Assembly: GCA_037176845.1 (NCBI GenBank)
Contig: JAYKXP010000027.1
Span: 124,001-188,000, forward strand
Length of the DNA: 64,000 nucleotides
Reading direction: 5' to 3'
Origin: Paramarasmius palmivorus
Lineage: Eukaryota > Basidiomycota > Agaricomycetes > Agaricales > Marasmiaceae
In this document: positions 34,037 to 46,029 of the stretch, piece after piece
How the letters are laid out: each line of letters opens with the position of its first letter
Position numbering within the stretch: position 1 is the first letter of the stretch
Notes under the pieces: model-generated
Told to the model about the DNA's origin: nothing
Databases searched by the model: none
Seen by the model: the letters and a program-made list of their open reading frames with translations, nothing else
Position numbers and translations under genes: made by a program

Positions 34037-35402
34037 TTAAATTGGCCTCTGACTAGCAGATGTTCGAGACCCAGGTGGGGCCGCTTGAGTTGACCAGACA
34101 CCCCGAGTCGGCATGGTAGCTTCGGAAAAGGGCTGGGAAGGTCTCGGAGTCGCCCATGGCGCCTGTAAATCTGAGAGGGTAGACGGAGAGCTTGTACTGG
34201 CCGAGGACGTCCCTGGAAGTGGGTGAGATGTGGCAGAATTTTCGGCCACCGTCTCGCTGTGAGACCATTCTAGCAAGCCACCAAGCGGTATATGCTGTAC
34301 GACAACTCTCTTGCCTAATACTTCTGCCTGAAGGACTGTGAGCGTTAGCTTTAAAATAATATGGTCGAGATCTACCTCGTACATCTTGAACAAACCGGAG
34401 TTGACTTTTCCCCAGTTTGGTACTCCGACTGCGATAGAATGTAGCTGTGAGGAGTGTTCATGGAATGGTCCGTGTTTAACTTGATGAATTCTCATGATCG
34501 ACATGAAGTACAGGTTGGTGGCAGGTAACGGCGGATGTAGGACCGCCGAGACAGGTATTTCAGTTTGATCTTGCGTGCATGAGAAAAATCAGAAAGCGGA
34601 GCAAACCAACGTGATAAGGATAAGATAGTACCTCTCAACTGACCACTTCCGAAAATGTAGCTCAAAAAATGTGAGTCGTCCAAGCCCCATACACCGTGAC
34701 TCCCAGCAGGTTCAAGCCTGTATACATCCTGGAGCCTCCAACATAACCGGAGATAGCGTAAAAACACTCTGAGGACGAGCTCCCTTTCTTCGTCGGCTTC
34801 GGGTCGAAAGAACCGAACGAGCGTCAAACACAAGAGAAAAAGCGCGAATGAGGTTTCATGTCCTGTACCATAGTCCATGCGAAGGAAGGAACCAAACGAA
34901 GTAAGGAGATACGGTTTGATATGCGGAATTAGAGGCTTCAACTCGGCCGACAGGTTTATAAGAAGTTGGTCCGCGTTCTATGTCCAGTCAGCCGCATAAT
35001 GGAGTAGCATGCACTAGGTCGCACTAGCCTCTTCCAGACGGGCTCCCCACCTACGAAAGGAGAGATTCCCGAATCTCTGTGGTGTTTCTTGCGGGGGTAT
35101 TTCGTCAATCCAGCCATCAAGAATATCGAGGAGCTGAACTGCCTTGAGTATTGACTAAGCAGAGTGATGTTAGTCTTCAGAGTGGATCCACAAGTTAGTT
35201 GGCCACTCACAGGACTAGGAAAAGCTGAAGACCAAGGCAACATGTATCCAACGACGGATTCGTTCAGTCGCCGTAGAAAGATCGAAAAGTCCTTGTATGA
35301 TGGGGTGCTCTTCCATAACTGAACGTCGTAATCTGAGCGTATCTTCTGCGTAGGTAGTTCTAGCCTCGTAATTCCAGAGAGGGGAATCGCTCTCAAGTCC
35401 AT
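34037..35402 (-). CDS. rrd: PP2A phosphatase activator PTPA (Rrd1/Rrd2-like)
   Basis: PTPA is a peptidyl-prolyl isomerase-type chaperone that loads metals into and activates PP2A catalytic subunits. The family signatures are all present after splicing: LNESVVGYMLPW, QLLDILDGWIDEIPPQE, RFGNLSFRRWGARLEEA, LLTSFGSFLRMDYGTGHETSF, GVWGLDDSHFLSYIFGSGQLR, HGPFHEHSSQLHSIA and [30 protein letters not shown]. After this the C-terminus is a Ser/Pro-rich tail that is probably disordered. I take ATG at 35402 (MDLRAIPLS). An in-frame ATG at 35519 would add 39 residues but leaves under 60 bp to the divergent Ku70 start. The gene shares a short bidirectional promoter with Ku70. The other PP2A regulator, PME-1, lies about 25 kb away. 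Confidence 0.92.
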
Positions 35403-35576
35403 AGAAGAGGGTTGATATGAAGAGATAAAACGCGACAGTGATGATAGTGCTGACGCAAAGGGAGATTTACGTGATGTCACAGAATCAGCAACGCGTCGGT
35501 CACAACACGTCACGCACATCTCCTTTCTTCTGGACTACATTCGACGTTTCGTGTGGTCTACAAGGTCTACACGAAT
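35403..35576. promoter_or_regulatory. bidirectional promoter PTPA / Ku70
   Basis: Only 174 bp separate the chosen PTPA start from the Ku70 start, so the two genes must share this promoter. I see no TATA box, and no transcription start can be fixed from sequence alone. Confidence 0.6.
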
Positions 35577-38464
35577 ATGGCACCCTACGATGACTGGAAC
35601 AAAGTGGACGACGAGGAAGATGATGAGCTGCAGGATAACTCGGTGAGTGATACTCGTCAATTTAACTGTCGATGTCTTACCAAAAGGCCTGGGTTAGTTT
35701 ATGGAGAGCAAGAAAGACGTGATTCTGTTTTGTATTGATTGCTCCCCATCAATGCAAGAGCTCTATGATGATCCCAACTACGAAAACGTGCAGACCTCAC
35801 ACCTTTTGACTGCTCTCGACGCTGCAGCGCAAATCCAAAAGAAGAAAATCATTACGGGACCGAATGACTCCGTCGGAATCTTACTATTCAATACAGTGAG
35901 CGCCACCCGTGATTCTGAGAGACATTTCTCACAGACTTCAAAGACCAGGAAAGCGAAGTCTGATGGTCCTCGCGGTCAAGGTTCAGAAATAAAGAGGAAT
36001 ACATACCTGTTTCAGCCGATTTCGGCGTTGGGCGCCCCAACCATACAAGAGTTGATGCAACTGTTGGATAGTGGGTTTATATCACGATATCTCTCTTCGA
36101 ATGTACTCATAATACCCAGGTGCAAGGGAAAACCCTGAGGAACTCAAAGACACCATGCCACCCTTGCTCGACAAACGTGTTCCAATGGGCGACGTGTTCA
36201 CTAGCTGCAACTGGGTCATACGAGACGGGTTGGTGAATATACTGAGTCTCGTCTGGAACAATTTGAAGACTTTCATATCAGGGCACCTAAGACAGCCACG
36301 AAACGAGTCTTCCTAATCACCGATGAAGACAATCCCCACGCTGGCCCCGGTAGCAAGCAACTGGTTACCTCTGCACGAACGACGTTGACAGTGAGCATTA
36401 TCTGCTTTGCTAAAGCCAAAGTTATAAGTTTAGTAGGACCTAACACAAGCTGGGGTAACGGTTGAGCCATTTTTCATCAGCACCGACGAAAAGCCTTTCG
36501 ACGTTCACAAATTTTACTCGGTAGGTCTCATGTCGCCGGATATGGATACCTCATTTTCATGAATCCCATAGTCCGTACTTCAACCAAGTACTCTCGCTGA
36601 AGACGACGATGACGGAGATGACCCCTCCGTATTGCCCGAGTCGATATCAATATCTCGCATAGAGGATTTACTGGCGCAGATGCGTTTTCATGAAGTTCCA
36701 AAACGAGCCATGTTCAGTGTACCTTTACAATTGGGCAATGGTTTCACTATCGGTGTAAAGGGGTGAGTCCTCCAAATATCTTGTGGCATTTCATGGTATG
36801 ACATAAAATAGGTACGGTCTTGTCACCCAACAGACTAAGGGCAACTACAAATACTTTGTTGATCTCGGTCACAAGATGGAGGTAGCCACAGTAAGAACGA
36901 GCCACCTTGACGAAGTGGGTACGATGCATTCGTAGCAAGGGAAATACTATCTCATGCGGCTAATAGGATGCACAAGAACAAGTTGGGAAATCGAAGATAT
37001 TATATGGAATGGCGCTTGGTACACCAGCGGGTAAGGACGACGCCGAGGAAGAAGACGATAGCGTGACAACAAAGCGGGTCGTCAAATCTGGTCAGCGGGT
37101 CTGTCATAGTCTTATGAGACGATTCGCGCAGCTGACATTGGCTTACTGTAGCCTTTTTACACTCCAGATGAAGTACGCAGCTTCCGAAATCTGGGTATGG
37201 AACCAAGTAGGTGCAACAAACGTTGTTATTTCTTGATTATAAACAAGGATTCTAGTCATCAAGCTCCTGGGCTTCAAAGACCACAGCGAACTTGCTTTTG
37301 AAGACAACGTCAAGCACTCCGTCTTTATATACCCTGACGAAATGGTAAAGACATTTCAAGTGTCAAAATTTCATTGATGTCTCAACGTGTGCAGGCCTAT
37401 TCAGGAAGTAAGAGGACGTTTAGTGCACTACTCAAATCGATGGCAAAGAAGAACAAAATGGCGCTAGTCCTCGCACTTATGCGACGCAATTCTTCGCCAG
37501 TATTCTGTGCCATGCTGCCCCAGGTGTGCGGCATCATATCTTCTTCATGTACCCATATTCAGTGTCTTCCTTTTTCCAGGAAGAACGAGTTGAGGAAGGT
37601 GGATGGACAGAACCAGCCGGTTTTCATTTAATTCCTCTGCCCTTCGCTGATGACATTCGCGAAGCGCCAGTGGAGAAGGGATACATTGGTCAGTCCATTC
37701 ACAATCTTCTTATGGCATGCCTGATACTCTCACGTATAGCCCCAGAAGATCTAGTAGATGAGGCAAGAACCTGGATGGATAAACTTACGCTGAAAAACGG
37801 GTCCTATCCCCCAGATTCTTATCCCAACCCAGGTAAGATCAGGTACCCCTTGATTATTCCTTTCCAAGCTTCACACGCCTTGTCACCAGCTCTTGCATTC
37901 CACAATGCTCAGCTTCAAGCAAGCGCTTTCAATGAACAATACGATCCTGATTCGTTTGAGGACCTGACCTTACCCAAATATGAGATGATCCACAAGGTTT
38001 GTGTTGCGACCCTGCGGAGAAATGCAGTGAACCTGAATAAATTACCTTCAGCGAGCAGGTAAACTCATGAAATCCTGGAAAGTGGCACTTGTCAACGACG
38101 AGAGTTCTTACGTCGTCGTCCCCGTTACTGGATCAAAGCGGAAAGCGGTATGTATCTATCTTCTTAACAATGATCTGGTATTGAAAGAAAGACAGGATAC
38201 AACTGTTGACGAGGCGGAGATACGGAGCAAGCATGATTCGGGGCAACTATCGAAGGTGAGTGCGATTTGACGCGCTCCATGGTTCTTTCCCATTGATCGT
38301 TTCGGCAGCTTCGCGTGGACCAATTGAAGGTATGTCCGAATGCGAAATGTATTAGTCTTACTCACGTCAACTCGTAGGAATTTTTGAAGAGCAAAGGAGC
38401 GTCTACTTCTGGCTTAAAGGCAGCCCTAGTAGAACGCGTTGCAGAGTATCTCGATGCTCATTAG
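35577..38464 (+). CDS. ku70: Ku70, non-homologous end-joining DNA-binding subunit
   Basis: Ku70 pairs with Ku80 to cap DNA double-strand ends for NHEJ and to act at telomeres. The acidic N-terminus MAPYDDWNKVDDEEDDE leads to a von Willebrand-like domain (DSVLYCIDCSPSMQELYDD..GILLFNT). The Ku core beta-barrel follows (RAMFSVPLQLGNGFTIGVKGYGLV..KYFVDLGHKMEV), with IKLLGFKDHSELAFEDNVKHSVFIYPDE, MALVLALMRRNSSPVFCAMLPQEE and FHLIPLPFADDIR. A C-terminal SAP domain closes the protein (LRVDQLKEFLKSKGASTSGLKAALVERVAEYL). At least ten introns interrupt it. The start ATG at 35577 fits; an upstream GTG frame is ignored. The stop is at 38464. The gene appears intact and is divergent from PTPA. Confidence 0.93.
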
Positions 38465-39954
38465 GATTTCTTGCTGAACGGTTTACCTACCGGTACCTTT
38501 CCATCTTCATGACATCAAACTCAGAATTTGAGCTTATTATATTGTACGTAGTTGCGATCCAGTGACCTGGTTGAATACAATATGTACGTCCCTCATCGCG
38601 GGAGAACGCTGCTCTGAGGTGGAAATAAACGAGTGGATTAAACCTATTCCATACATCTATACTTTTCAAGTCGAAATTTCTGATGAATTTTTACGGTCGC
38701 GATGTTGAAAGCTTACCGTCGCTACGATATCTTCGGACAAAATGTTTTACCTCGGGGAACGCCATTGAGACAGGTTTACTACGTCCGACCATTACAGACC
38801 ATTACCCAAACACCCCACATACGCCCAGCCGTCGAATTGAAGAATTGTAACAATAGTCGGCGATCGTTTTTAGGATCCCATGTGGAGGTGAGAGAATGGC
38901 GGCAAGTAGCGGCAACCTGAAAGCCCTGTTCAAATGTAAGGAGATCTCTTTCATGACGAAGCCGTCGACAATTGCCGGGTACTATGTGATCATTGGGTAT
39001 GATTTCACCGCCGGGAATTTTGGCTCTCAGAGTCCCTGAATCGATGTATACCTAGACGTATGTGGGAGTTAAGCGGACTGAAGTTCCCAGAGACAAATGA
39101 GACGCTAAAAGTAGTTAGCGCGAAGAACCATCCAGTCCTATAGCTTTCTGCACCGTTAACATTGAATCAGAGTACCAGATCAGACCAGATGTGCTCATAG
39201 CAAAATTTTCGGAACTACGCACGCCAAGGTTCGTGAACTTATGTCGTGAACTTATGTATGTGTTGCGGAGTTGAAGGTGCAGAACCTTGCAGAACAAGGC
39301 TCTGAGGATACCACGAGGATTCAGGGACATTCCGACACCTATGTATCCCGCGGCGACAGGATATGATGATTAGGCGTTGAAGAGGGGGCTTATCTTGAGG
39401 TCCAGCTACTTGGCCATATCTAGTGCAAGTCCACGGTTTGCATCGGATATACATACAAGCCTATTAAAGCGGCTGTGTAAATCAGTGGGTACACCGTCAC
39501 GGTCTAGATAACATGATGTCCCACTTACTTTCTACCATATAGATCCAAAGGGCCCACTCGGTGTGATGTGGGTGGCTGGCCCCGTGTTAAAAGGCTGTTA
39601 AAGACATCCAAAAGCAGAGCTCCAGCGAGCTTCCTCTTCGCCTATGCAGGACTTCCAAAGTTGGTTTTTCATCACCCAAGGCAGTCGAGTTGAATTGTTC
39701 GAAGCGGCCCTGTTTAGGCAAGCCACTGCGAAGCTGGATTGGAGTTTTTAGCATGATCGGGACTCCGGTGAGGAATTACTATGCTCAGAACGTTGAGAAT
39801 GTGGGACTCGATGGTCATCATCATGGGGAAGGACAAGGTGTGAGCGCTAATGACATTGATAAGCGCTCGGCCCAAAATGGCGCGACATGGTGTGACCAGC
39901 TCCAGATAATCATGCTGATTCAGAGTCCGAATCTTATCGGATAACTCATAGACC
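38465..39954. other. intergenic stretch
   Basis: This 1.5-kb gap lies between Ku70 and the glutaredoxin gene. Short frames on both strands, including an 83-codon minus-strand frame at 39714-39965 that overlaps the glutaredoxin start, show no family motif. The last few hundred bases should contain the glutaredoxin promoter. Confidence 0.5.
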
Positions 39955-40854
39955 ATGTCCTCCAACTACCACGACGTCTCCTCTCCGTCGCATTTTCAGC
40001 AGTTGCTTTCGCAAGATCTGAATCGGGTCTCTGTACTCAATTTTTGGGCGGAATGGGCAGAACCATGCAAGCAGATGAACGCAGTGGCCGTGGAGCTCGC
40101 GAAAAAATATCCTAGTGTCCTTTTTCTGCAGGTGCGCTGATCAACCCTGTATCAGTTGATTTATATTCTGATGATATTTGTTTTTGAGGTAGATTGAAGC
40201 TGAATCTCAGGATGATATCTCAGAATCTTTCGACATCCAAGCAGTGCCAACGTTTATCATTCTTCGGGTGCGTGACGACTCCGCCTTGAACCAAAAACTC
40301 TGATTGACGGCTTTGTCTTGTTCAGGGACATACACTACTTCAACGAATATCAGGCGCAGACGCACCGGCGTTGACTACCGCCGTGGCCAAGTTTGCTGCA
40401 GCTCCGACAGTGAACCCGCAATCCCAAACAAACCAAGCACCATCAAAGGCTTCGCTTGCGAACGTTCTTAATGAACCTGAAGAAACAGAGGAACAACTGA
40501 ACGATCGTATGCATAAGATCATGAACCAGAGTCAGGTGGTTCTGTTTATGAAGGGTAATCCGGACGCACCGCGGTGTGGGTTCTCAAGGAAGATAGTGGG
40601 CTTACTGAAGGACAAGAATGTCGAGTTTACGCATTTCGATATCTTAGAAGATGAAAAGGTCAGACAAGGTAAGCACTTTCTATCTTGGCTGGACAGAATA
40701 GAGCTACAACCAACCTTTCTCCTTTGCAGGCCTCAAAGTCCTCAATAACTGGCCAACTTTCCCCCAGCTGATCATTAAAGGCGAATTTGTTGGAGGGCTT
40801 GACATCGTGCAAGAGATGGCGGAAAACGGAGAGCTTGACGAAGCACTTGCGTGA
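39955..40854 (+). CDS. grx4: monothiol glutaredoxin Grx3/Grx4 type (PICOT)
   Basis: This cytosolic and nuclear Fe-S-binding glutaredoxin senses and distributes iron. An N-terminal thioredoxin-like domain ([20 protein letters not shown]) keeps only one cysteine of the usual CxxC pair, as in the family. Its second half ([24 protein letters not shown]) follows across two introns. A linker with Ala, Thr and Asn leads to the glutaredoxin domain: [23 protein letters not shown] with the CGFS active site, [41 protein letters not shown], ending ELDEALA. There is one CGFS domain, as in yeast Grx3/4. Partners known for the family are BolA (Fra2) and iron-responsive factors; none is encoded in the window. 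Confidence 0.94.
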
Positions 40855-41068
40855 TAATGGTATCATACTGGTGCCATTTTCTCATTGTAATTGTGTTTGT
40901 ATATCATGACCACGACTCTACGTAGACTATTGTGTTTGATTAATGGTGTGTGGTTGTTGATACACATCAACTTCGAGTCTTAAAGAGGCAAAGGAGTTTT
41001 AGCTGCCTTGTAAGGCGGATCGAACCTAAAGCTATACACCGACATTATAATGGACGAGCCTCGCTTTG

Positions 41069-42705
41069 CTACCTGGTTGCCTCGTAAGAAGGAGGAGGCA
41101 TGTACCCTTTCATCAACATCTCATTCTCCCTCTTAAGCCGATCTATCTCTTCATAAAGAGCATCCACATCCACGCTCCCATGTCTAGTCGACCGCGCTTC
41201 TTCTAATCTCGATGTGAGCAACGTAATCTGATCCAACCGTTGTTGGACTTCCGTCTGGTGCATCGAGCCCGAGTTAGAGCTGCCAGCGCCTGAAGTAGGA
41301 CTTCTAGTATCAAACGCTGATGATGTTTTGCGTGCGGTGAACAAGGGTTTCTGATCTGACGAAGAGGGCGTATCTGGTGGAAGACGCTGATGAGAGAGTT
41401 CGCTGGGTGTCACTGTGATGGAACCCGTGAATGGTTCGGCCATGAGAACTTGCGCTGATGGAGATGGTGAGTAATTGCCAGAGACGAAGGTACCGAGACT
41501 GACCCTTTCGTTGTTCAGCTTTCCGACGTTTCCTTATACAGAAGAACACCGTAGCAAATATCGCTGTGAGAACAATAATTCCACCGACAACGCCTCCAAC
41601 TATCGGACCAATATTGCTCTTCGTCTTTGCACTCTCAGCTGTTGTCTGTGTCTGTGTTTGGCCGGCTGGAATCGCTTGCGTACTCGTGGGGCCAGATTGA
41701 CCAGCGGCAGACGCAAAATCGGGCTTCTGGCTCAGACGGTCAAATGACGGCGTATATGTAAGGTGGTCGACGATGAAGCCTTGTTCACCAACGAGGCCCG
41801 TGACGTTGACCAAAAGGGTATGATTACCGCCTACGAGAGTAGGACTCTGGAAGAATGGGAAATGGGGCTGGGTTACTCTCTTGGCATCAAATTGAGAGTT
41901 TGGCGATGGGAAGACCAACGATGTTGGCGTGTTATCGACCGTGAAGGTGACAGAAAAGGAGCCGGATACCTGTAGAGGCAAGAATCCATACACAGAAACA
42001 GATGATCCTACATTCTCCGATATCAGTTTACTACCCCTAAGGAAGCTGATAGAGAATAGCACATACCAGCAAACTGAAACACGAAGGAGTCACCCACAGC
42101 CGTACTTGTATGAGTCGTATTCCGTAGAGGGCGTACAAACAGCGTTGAAGCTGTATTGAAGCTTTGTCCAGCCTCCTCCTTCCAGTTCCCATGGTACACT
42201 ATCTCCGGGCTCATATCATCGACAGCAATAGTTGAGCCCTGGAGAGGCGTTTGATCACCCGGTGTGACGATGGCATAGTCAAGTACGACTCGGTCAAGCT
42301 CGGACACTGTTATTTGGTGCAGTTGATCGGAGAGTGTTTGCGACGTGTACCATTGAGTGTCGATTGCCATCTCAGAATAGGTGAGAGAAGAAGATTGTTG
42401 AGAGTCGATAGCGACGGAAAAAGATGGCGAATTGTCGGGTGCAGGTGAGGCCCCGCAGAATGCTACGGATGTCCCTGTGGTGCGAGTTTAAGAAGAGGGA
42501 AGTTGAGAGTATAAAACAAGTTCCTCGTACCGTAGAACGACATTTCGAACAAAGCCGGTATTCCAGAAGCAACGGATGCCTTGCTCGCGTACATTGAAGC
42601 ATTCCCATACCACCGACCTCTACTCACACTCCAGAGTGAATTATCAAACGTGAATGCCGAACTTGTGTCGTCCACGATGATCATCACGTCCGATTGCGAA
42701 GCCAT
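41069..42705 (-). CDS. single-pass membrane protein with two extracellular beta domains and PPxY tail
   Basis: This is an unnamed architecture common in mushroom-forming fungi; I know no function for it. The N-terminal part (VMIIVDDTSSAFTFDNSLWS..GTSVAFCG) and a second unit (TPLQGSTIAVDDMSPEIVYHGNW..SSVSVYGFLP) look like repeated galactose-binding-like beta-sandwich folds with NxT/S sites. A Thr/Gln-rich stalk follows, then one membrane helix (IGPIVGGVVGGIIVLTAIFATVFFCI) with a basic stop-transfer IRKRRK. The cytoplasmic tail carries a predicted coiled coil (VQQRLDQITLLTSRLEEA..VDALYEEIDRLKREN) and ends PPPSYEATR. PPxY is the ligand of WW domains in Rsp5/Nedd4 ubiquitin ligases. ATG at 42705 gives MASQSDVMI, with no obvious cleavable signal, so the true start may differ. 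Splice joins such as SFYG/GTSVAFCG keep the frame. Confidence 0.75.
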
Positions 42706-43249
42706 GTGTTGTTTAGGGGAGAGACGTCAAAAGAGACAAGCAGCCGGCGGCTTCCTCGACCTCAAATGGATGGACAGAGACGGGGAACACGGGAGAAAGA
42801 CTATGTGAATGATATCGATATGTCTTGAATCTGATGCACTGTACTATGAAACTCAATTGGCATCGTTACTTGATATGATATGCAACACCGAGGTGAGATT
42901 TTAATTACAGCAAATTCAGAATCACTCACTAACAATCAGTGTTTTGACATATATCAATCTGAAGCATAGTGTGGGCTTTCTAGATTGTGCCTGCAGCGTT
43001 CTGTTGGAGGGCGCTCAGGAAGAGATGAGCAAACTAGGAACGAACGTGAGGGTTTTGGATGAAATGCGAGATTTCCCACAGTCACCTTTTTGTTCCTGAC
43101 CACTTTCCTGTCTGTTTTGGAGTGGATAATTTCCCTCAGCTCATTTGTGCGTCCCATTCCAAGTTTACGCAAACTGAGTCTCTAGTCACGACTGAAGGCC
43201 TACAGTAATCTTAGGGCTCCTTGGAGTTCCGCACCCTGTTTTATCAAGA
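42706..43249. other. intergenic stretch upstream of the membrane protein
   Basis: This is the probable promoter region of the minus-strand membrane protein. I see no gene. Confidence 0.4.
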
Positions 43250-45350
43250 CTCATGATGCAACCTTTGTGCAACCGACTTCATATTGCTCATTCTTGCACT
43301 TGCGGTCATGTCCTCCCGGGGGAGAATTTGCTGAATCGCGTATCTCAATTGGGCATGTATGAAAACGGTTAGTTCCGCAATTTCTTTCTGGTATTAGATC
43401 ACTGCTTCCGGCCGGCCATGTACATGCCCCGTGGACCCTCTCAGCTCGGAAGGGATGCTTCTTGTAATATCACGGACGTGGCTGGTGGATGGACGTGGTT
43501 CGAAGGCATTCACCGTCGTATTGCGTTGCCTCGTACCATCGGCCAATACTAGTCGCACTCGAAGGCCTTTCTGGACATTACCGATAAGCCTACTCTTCCA
43601 AGGCGTGCATTGGCTAATTTGGTGATGAAACGTGCTTTATTACAGTGTCTCATGACTTATGAACTGCCGCAGGAATAACTACTTCAAGATATTAATATTG
43701 CTGCCGCGTTGTCCTTTGCTGGAAGCAATCATGCCGCTTTGCATGTTGTCGACCACTCTGTGGCCTTAGCAGAAAACTCGGGCATCTGCAATCCCATTCT
43801 GACAGAGATTGACCGATACCTTTCGTATTCAACGTGGGTTGTCATTTTTCTATCCATAGGTATGTGAGTGCGATTATTGAGCTCTTACTAGGCGTCCGAC
43901 GTCTCAGGGAATCCGCCTTCTCTTTCATTTATCTCCGCCTTTGATTGAATGGAAGCAAAGGCTGTCTTGCTCAGTTGAAGGCGCCTTCCTCATCCCGTGA
44001 GTTTCTCGTTCCGAGTGGCGGTCCACTAGTACTTGACTTTGAATTGCATACAGACAGTGTACCGAGCACAATTGTACCCATTAGCTTTTTTGCATGCCTG
44101 AAATCCTCTGGACCATCTGAATCATTCAAAATATCCAGCCGTGACATGACACGCAGCTTGTCGACCGGCAATAGAGTCAGAGGCCAGGATCGTCCGAGTT
44201 TGTGGTGTTGCCCTCTTCGAAAGAGGCCACTCTAGGACTCCGAAAGCTGTCTGGATTTTTGGACCTATCTGATGACTCGGGATACGATTCCAGGTGTATC
44301 CGCTTCATCTCCTCTGCAAAACGACGCTTCTTCCGCGTATTCACATCAACGCCGCCACTCAGATATTCCTTGCTGTTTGTCGCGCAAGCGACCTACAAGA
44401 ATTTGTGATGCGAGATTTCAATAAGTCTGTATACTAGCCTCGGAGTTTATACTCTAGTGGGCGTCGATGCACTTAATCGGTATATTCGATCAAGCGGTAA
44501 ATCTCGTTCATAACGAGTCTTCGAGAATTCAACTCGGCCCGCAGTATCTCCTATGGGCTTGTGGCGATCGACATTGGTGGCGTTGTACATTATTTTCATT
44601 CGGCGTTCACCTGCTCTCTTCGGTTTCTGCTTATCGACAGTCTCCTAATCGCCACCATCACCGTAAAAATTCTTTACCCCCACTGCGTATTCGCATTTGC
44701 CGCCACTACATACCACCTTTACCTAGAACGCCGATATCTGTTACGGAACGACTGTCTCCTGGAAGCTAGAGCCGACATTTCAATTGAGGGAGATCTTTCT
44801 GAAGCGCAGCGGTCTAACCTGATATGTATACCCGATATTGCATCTTCTCATATACAAAATGGCGCTGGCATGGTCCTGCTTCCTCGGACTCAAAAAGCTG
44901 TTCAACTTCTCTATTCTTCTACACGTGTCGGACGTCTAGTAATCCCGTTCAGAATGCTGACGCCTTTGACCCACAGTCATCAACGACCCGCCACCGTACT
45001 CCCTGAGCATCGAATCAACTCCCCGCGGACGTTCAAACATTCAAAGCTGGGTCTAGACTCTAGGTCGCTTATATTTAAGGGCAAATGGGTGGCGATTCAC
45101 TGTACATTCCTGTTTCGAGCTTTGACACCGCTTTACAGCCGACTCTGCAGTCGAACAATGTCGCGGTATTTGTATGACTCGAATGTTGATCGTAGCCATG
45201 AACCTGGGACACACAACACTTCTACATTTGCATGTCGAGAAAAGTGCCGGACGAGACGATCAAAATATCAGAGATGCAATCACCCTGCGCAGGTGTCCAA
45301 GCTACGGTTGCGAGCAAAAAGGCGATTGATAGGGTATGGCAAGCAATGAT
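43250..45350 (+). pseudogene. interrupted coding relic(s), unknown family
   Basis: From about 43383 one plus-strand frame reads like protein: RDASCNITDVAGGWTWFEGI, then a TAG at 43550-43552, KAFLDITDKPTLPRRALANL, a TAA at 43676-43678, and DINIAAALSFAGSNHAALHV. After a plausible intron near 43833-43891 it continues RPTSQGIRLLFHLSPPLIEW. Further on, patches such as HINAATQIFLAVCRASDLQE (about 44345-44410) keep this character with more stops and shifts. A 263-codon open frame at 44561-45349 starts at GTG and has hydrophobic stretches at its front, but no motif I know. The pattern suggests one or more decayed genes. Heavily split exons that I failed to assemble are the alternative. Confidence 0.35.
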
Positions 45351-46029
45351 TTTCTCCTTTTTTAGAAGCAAACCCACGGTGACAATAGTCAGGTGAAGAC
45401 AGGTCACGGACGTGTAACAGTAGTGCGCCCAAGAAACTCGGGGTTTTTTAGGTAGAAAAGTGGAGCATAAGGTGTGGTTGAAGGGTTGCTAAGGATCGAT
45501 GAGGTGTTGTAGGAGGTCAGCATACATGAGGGGATGCAGCCAGCTGAGAGGTAAATTAGACTCCATTTAGACTGGAACGGTATTTGATGATTGGGGATTG
45601 ATCAAAGCGATATTATTACGCGTGCCATCAATGCCGATTCGGTAACATCGCCGAAAGTTGACTGTTCGAATAAATCCAGGTATAAAATGTGCCTGTTTGG
45701 AAGATTTACCTTTTTATTTTGTCCGCTGAACATGTACTTAGGGGCTGCTGGCAAGGTCCAACTGATGGAGGAAGGAAGCAAAGGACGTCGATCAGTGGAT
45801 GATGGATAAGGTTTACACGTGGGGATCCAAAAAGATAGGATCGAACCGAAGTTGAAAGTCTCGTCAGCTTGATAAATACGCGACCAAGAATCCGGCAGAC
45901 TTGGTTTGTCCTTCCCATTCCACTCTTTCCAAAATTTCATCTTTTTTCGTTCGTCGTCATACACCCTTTTACTCTCATCGATATTCCTTCTTCAAGTTCC
46001 TGACGGTTCTGCTTTGACACAATATCCGA
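45351..46029. other. intergenic stretch
   Basis: This is the upstream region of the isochorismatase-like gene. A minus-strand frame of about 120 codons ending at 45602 has no motif and starts with GTG (an internal ATG is near 45940). I do not call it. Confidence 0.4.

Noticed and set aside
35403..35519. N-terminal extension of PTPA from an upstream in-frame ATG
   Set aside because: It would leave under 60 bp to the divergent Ku70 start, and the added residues are not like the family.
39714..39965. 83-codon ATG frame on the minus strand overlapping the glutaredoxin start
   Set aside because: It overlaps a certain gene's start codon and has no motif.
44561..45349. 263-codon plus-strand frame with hydrophobic start, considered as a Ste3-type pheromone receptor
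   Set aside because: It lacks seven helices and the receptor's conserved residues, starts with GTG, and ends in a basic low-complexity tail.
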